From: JANOBJ01 sp031411575
Lineage (GTDB): Bacteria; Pseudomonadota; Gammaproteobacteria; Burkholderiales; Burkholderiaceae_C
Reading direction: 5' to 3'
DNA: 7,340 bases
Assembly (NCBI GenBank): GCA_031411575.1
Contig: JANOBJ010000235.1
Coordinates: 1-7,340, forward strand
A program made the translations under genes and the position numbers. Shown here piece by piece: positions 5,188 to 7,340 of the stretch (position 1 is its first letter; every line of letters begins with the position of its first letter). The notes under the pieces are model-generated. The model was not told where the DNA came from. It ran no database searches and saw only the letters and a program-made list of their open reading frames with translations.

Positions 5188-6333
5188 TCACGCCCGCAGG
5201 AACGACAGCAGCGCATCGTTGAACGCCTGCGCGTGCGACAGGTTCAACCCGTGCGGCGCACCGTTCACCACCACCAGCTGGCTGTGGGGCACGGCGCGGT
5301 GGGTGCGCTGGCCCGAGCCTTCAAAGGGCACGATCGCGTCCGCGTCACCGTGGATCACCAGCGTGGGCACCGTCACTTTCTTCAGGTCGTCGCGGAAGTC
5401 GGTGCTGCCGAACGAGTCCATGCAAGCCAGCGCCGCATGTTGTGCCGACTGGTGGCACAGGGCGATCGCATCGCCGCGCTGCGACTCGGTGACCTGTAGC
5501 ACACCGTTGGCCGAGAAGAAATTCCGGGTGAACTGGTCGAAGAAGGAACTGCGGTCCTGCTCGAGCGCCTTCTTGTTGTCCTGCGCCTTTTCGGGTGCGC
5601 GCGGGCCTTCGGGGTTGTCGGGCGTCTGCATCAGGTACGGCGGTACGGCGGCTGCAAACACCACGCTGTGCAGGCGCGATTCGCCGTGCCGTGCGATGTA
5701 GCGCGCCACTTCGCCTCCGCCCATCGAGAAGCCCACCAGCGTCACGTCCTGCAGCCCGCACTGGTCCATGACGCGCTGCAGGTCGTCGGCTAGCGTGTCG
5801 TAGCTATAACCTGATTCTGGCTTGTCCGAGCGGCCGAAGCCCCGTCGGTCATAGGCCACGACGCGGTAACCGGCGGCGTGCATCACAGATACTTGCGGCT
5901 CCCATGCCTGGGCCGACAAAGGCCAGCCATGGATCAGCACCACCGGTCGGCCGTCACCACCGCTGTCGTCGATATGCAGGCGTACGGTGTCCGTGGGCGC
6001 CGCCTCGGCGCTGCCGGAATCCGCCGGGGTCATGAGGGTGCCAGCCGCAGCGCCACCCAAGGCACCAGCTACGGCACCCAAAGCACCACCAACCACCACG
6101 CCCACCGGCCCCGCCACCGCGACGCCGATGGCGGCGCCCGTAGCCGCACCGGCAATCACGCCGCCACCGGTCAGCACCGACTTGGCCTCGCGCTCGGCTT
6201 CCTCGGGTTTCAGCGCAACCTGTGCCGCGGGGCTCGGGTCCTGCGATGGAATGCCGTGGCCGGGGCGAGCCTGCTCGGCAAGGTCTTCGTCGGCCGGTTC
6301 GGTTTTCAATGGCGGGGTGGCGGATGCGTTCAT
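5188..6333 (-). CDS. Alpha/beta hydrolase (cofactor-free haloperoxidase-like) with N-terminal glycine-zipper extension
   Basis: 381 residues, about 100 longer than the usual 270-280 of non-haem chloroperoxidase-type hydrolases; the extra part is N-terminal. Residues 1-50 are polar and rich in Pro, Glu and Asp. Residues 55-100 are a Gly/Ala/Val stretch with repeated GxxxG-type spacing (GGGVIAG, GAAIGVAVAG, GGALGAVAGALGG), which resembles glycine-zipper membrane segments. The catalytic domain follows from about 115: HGWPLS (135-140, oxyanion region), YDRRGFGRSD (161-170), nucleophile elbow GFSMGG with Ser203, HGDADAIVP with Asp332 and GAPHGL with His361. The triad is therefore complete. Such enzymes hydrolyse esters, often with perhydrolase activity in the presence of carboxylate; the real substrate is unknown. 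There is no cleavable signal, so it is cytosolic or held at the membrane by the zipper. The ATG at 6333 has AGGAGA five bases upstream. The gene lies downstream of the glutathione transferase on the same strand, 223 bases away. Confidence 0.9.
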   Translation of the reverse strand: MNASATPPLKTEPADEDLAEQARPGHGIPSQDPSPAAQVALKPEEAEREAKSVLTGGGVIAGAATGAAIGVAVAGPVGVVVGGALGAVAGALGGAAAGTLMTPADSGSAEAAPTDTVRLHIDDSGGDGRPVVLIHGWPLSAQAWEPQVSVMHAAGYRVVAYDRRGFGRSDKPESGYSYDTLADDLQRVMDQCGLQDVTLVGFSMGGGEVARYIARHGESRLHSVVFAAAVPPYLMQTPDNPEGPRAPEKAQDNKKALEQDRSSFFDQFTRNFFSANGVLQVTESQRGDAIALCHQSAQHAALACMDSFGSTDFRDDLKKVTVPTLVIHGDADAIVPFEGSGQRTHRAVPHSQLVVVNGAPHGLNLSHAQAFNDALLSFLRA

Positions 6334-6338
6334 GTGCC

Positions 6339-6344
6339 TCTCCT
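6339..6344 (-). promoter_or_regulatory. Ribosome binding site of the alpha/beta hydrolase gene
   Basis: The minus strand reads AGGAGA within aaggagagg, five bases before the ATG at 6333. It supports a start that includes the whole N-terminal extension, so the extension is real coding sequence and not an over-called start. Confidence 0.75.
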
Positions 6345-6368
6345 TGGGAGGTTAACGATTGATCGCAA

Positions 6369-6506
6369 GCATCCGCTCTTTCCGTGCGCGGTTCTGTTCG
6401 GTGGCGCACGTTGTATGGTGCAGCCGGCTGACATGCCGTTGGTGGCGACAAACGCTCCGGGCAGCGCTGTGCCGCTGCCGACGCCCGAAAAGCCAAGAGC
6501 GGATGC
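6369..6506. repeat. 138-base segment bounded by perfect 12-base inverted repeats
   Basis: gcatccgctctt at 6369-6380 and its exact reverse complement aagagcggatgc at 6495-6506 enclose 114 bases in the gap between the glutathione transferase and hydrolase genes. The enclosed part holds a further small hairpin (gcagcg-ctgtgc-cgctgc, 6461-6478). I see no transposase, no obvious target-site duplication at the outer edges and no T run. It could be a small non-autonomous element, a long-range RNA structure in the leader of the hydrolase transcript, or a dispersed repeat. There is no convincing gene in 6345-6556. Confidence 0.55.
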
Positions 6507-6556
6507 CAGCCGCCAGCCTTGTGCAGACCGCCGCCGGGCGTGACCGATTGCCAGCC

Positions 6557-7264
6557 TTATGCCCGCTTCGGCACCTCCAACCCCCGCACCACCGCCCCGC
6601 GCGCCACAAACGCGGCCAGCACGCGCGTCACTTCCGGGAATTTCTCGATCTCCACGATCTCGCCGGCGCCGTAAAAGCCGATCAGGTTGCGCACCCAGGG
6701 GAAGGTGGCGATGTCGGCGATGGTGTAGTCGTCGCCCATGATCCACTGGCGGCCGGTCAGGCGCTGGTTCAGCACGGCGAGCAGGCGTTTCGTCTCGGCC
6801 ACGTAGCGGTCGCGCGGGCGTTTGTCGTCGTAGTCTTTGCCGGCAAACTTGTGAAAGAAGCCGAGCTGCCCGAACATCGGCCCCACGCCGCCCATCTGGA
6901 ACATCAGCCACTGAATCGTCTGGTACCGGCCGGCGGCGTCTGTCGGCATGAAGCGGCCGGTTTTTTCGGCCAGGTAGATCAGTATCGCGCCCGATTCGAA
7001 CAGCGCCAGCGGCTGGCCGCCCGGGCCATGCGGGTCGAGGATGGCGGGGATTTTGTTGTTGGGGTTGAGCGACAGGAAGGCCGGCGACAGCTGGTCGTTG
7101 CGCTCAAAGCTCACCAAGTGCGCCTCGTAGGGCAGGCCGGTTTCCTCCAGCATGATCGAAGCCTTGACGCCGTTGGGCGTGGGCAGCGAATACAGCTGGA
7201 TGCGATCGGGGTGGCGTGCGGGCCACTTGCGGGTAATGACAAAGTCGGACAGCGTCTTGCTCAT
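6557..7264 (-). CDS. Glutathione S-transferase family protein, YfcG/YghU-like (nu class)
   Basis: 235 residues: an N-terminal thioredoxin-like domain (about 22-105) and an all-helical C-terminal domain (about 110-232). The signature SLPTPNG (26-32) is the nu-class hallmark, where Thr29 and Asn31 stand in for the usual Tyr/Ser/Cys near glutathione. PNNKIPAI (68-75) contains the cis-Pro73, and FESGAILIYLAEKTG (89-103) holds the Glu90-Ser91 pair that binds the glutamyl group. YTIADIATFPW (180-190) contains the conserved N-capping Asp184. E. coli YfcG is about 215 residues; the extra 20 here precede the first strand. Members bind two glutathiones or glutathione disulfide and show disulfide-bond reductase activity, with a role in thiol or peroxide defence; for this protein that is inference. 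The ATG at 7264 has GAGG about five bases upstream. The 71 bases left to the window edge contain no gene, and the promoter cannot be resolved. Confidence 0.93.
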   Translation of the reverse strand: MSKTLSDFVITRKWPARHPDRIQLYSLPTPNGVKASIMLEETGLPYEAHLVSFERNDQLSPAFLSLNPNNKIPAILDPHGPGGQPLALFESGAILIYLAEKTGRFMPTDAAGRYQTIQWLMFQMGGVGPMFGQLGFFHKFAGKDYDDKRPRDRYVAETKRLLAVLNQRLTGRQWIMGDDYTIADIATFPWVRNLIGFYGAGEIVEIEKFPEVTRVLAAFVARGAVVRGLEVPKRA

Positions 7265-7340
7265 GGAGCCTCGTGTGGTTGTCGGAGCTGGAAGCCGCGA
7301 ATTGAACCCGAGCCGGCCGCCGCGTGCCGAGTTTCGGTTC

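Noticed and set aside
4899..5216. Upstream extension of the cytochrome frame to 539 codons
   Set aside because: The GGAGG site and the lipoprotein signal begin at the ATG at 4898. The extra 106 codons would bury the signal peptide and would overlap the hydrolase stop.
7290..7340. tRNA-like 3' end on the minus strand (gggttcaattc) and a loose inverted repeat at 7304-7340
   Set aside because: The arms beside the T-loop-like sequence do not pair, no acceptor stem closes within the window, and the inverted repeat is imperfect and cut by the window edge.

Overview
The window is GC-rich, densely coded bacterial DNA. It most resembles a betaproteobacterium of the order Burkholderiales, probably the family Comamonadaceae. 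This rests on the strong G/C bias at third codon positions, an otnK-otnC-otnI acid-sugar operon, short dispersed repeats built on tgctat/atagca arms, and a nu-class-like glutathione transferase. The assignment is by family resemblance, not by a search.

Left third (1-2865, plus strand): the end of a tetronate catabolic operon. otnK (3-oxo-tetronate kinase, cut by the left edge) overlaps otnC (3-oxo-tetronate-4-phosphate decarboxylase) by ATGA. otnI (2-oxo-tetronate isomerase) follows after a 127-base gap. In the family pathway a dehydrogenase makes 2-oxo-tetronate, OtnI isomerises it to the 3-oxo acid, OtnK phosphorylates that at O4, and OtnC decarboxylates the product to dihydroxyacetone phosphate. 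Two things are odd. OtnC lacks two of the residues normally used by class II aldolases. otnI lies between inverted copies of a 36-base repeat, with a 12-C run and no visible ribosome binding site in front of it.

Middle junction (2866-3193): a repeat copy sits just past otnI, followed by a short in-frame remnant that resembles the C-terminus of a small protein tyrosine phosphatase and ends in a frameshift at a G run. The rest of the gap, 3062-3193, shows nothing I recognise.

Centre (3194-4898, minus strand): a two-gene unit. The first gene encodes a lipoprotein with two CxxCH haem sites and a C-terminus like cytochrome c peroxidase/MauG proteins. The second, 28 bases downstream, encodes a 124-residue four-helix membrane protein with three histidines in or near the helices. 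Together they could be an envelope electron-transfer pair; this is the best candidate here for an uncharacterised system. A 14-base palindrome lies about 53 bases upstream of the cytochrome start.

Right third (5188-7264, minus strand): an alpha/beta hydrolase of the cofactor-free haloperoxidase type with a glycine-zipper-like N-terminal extension, and upstream of it a YfcG/YghU-like glutathione transferase. Between these two genes is a 138-base segment bounded by a perfect 12-base inverted repeat. No rRNA, tRNA, CRISPR array, insertion sequence or canonical Rho-independent terminator was seen.
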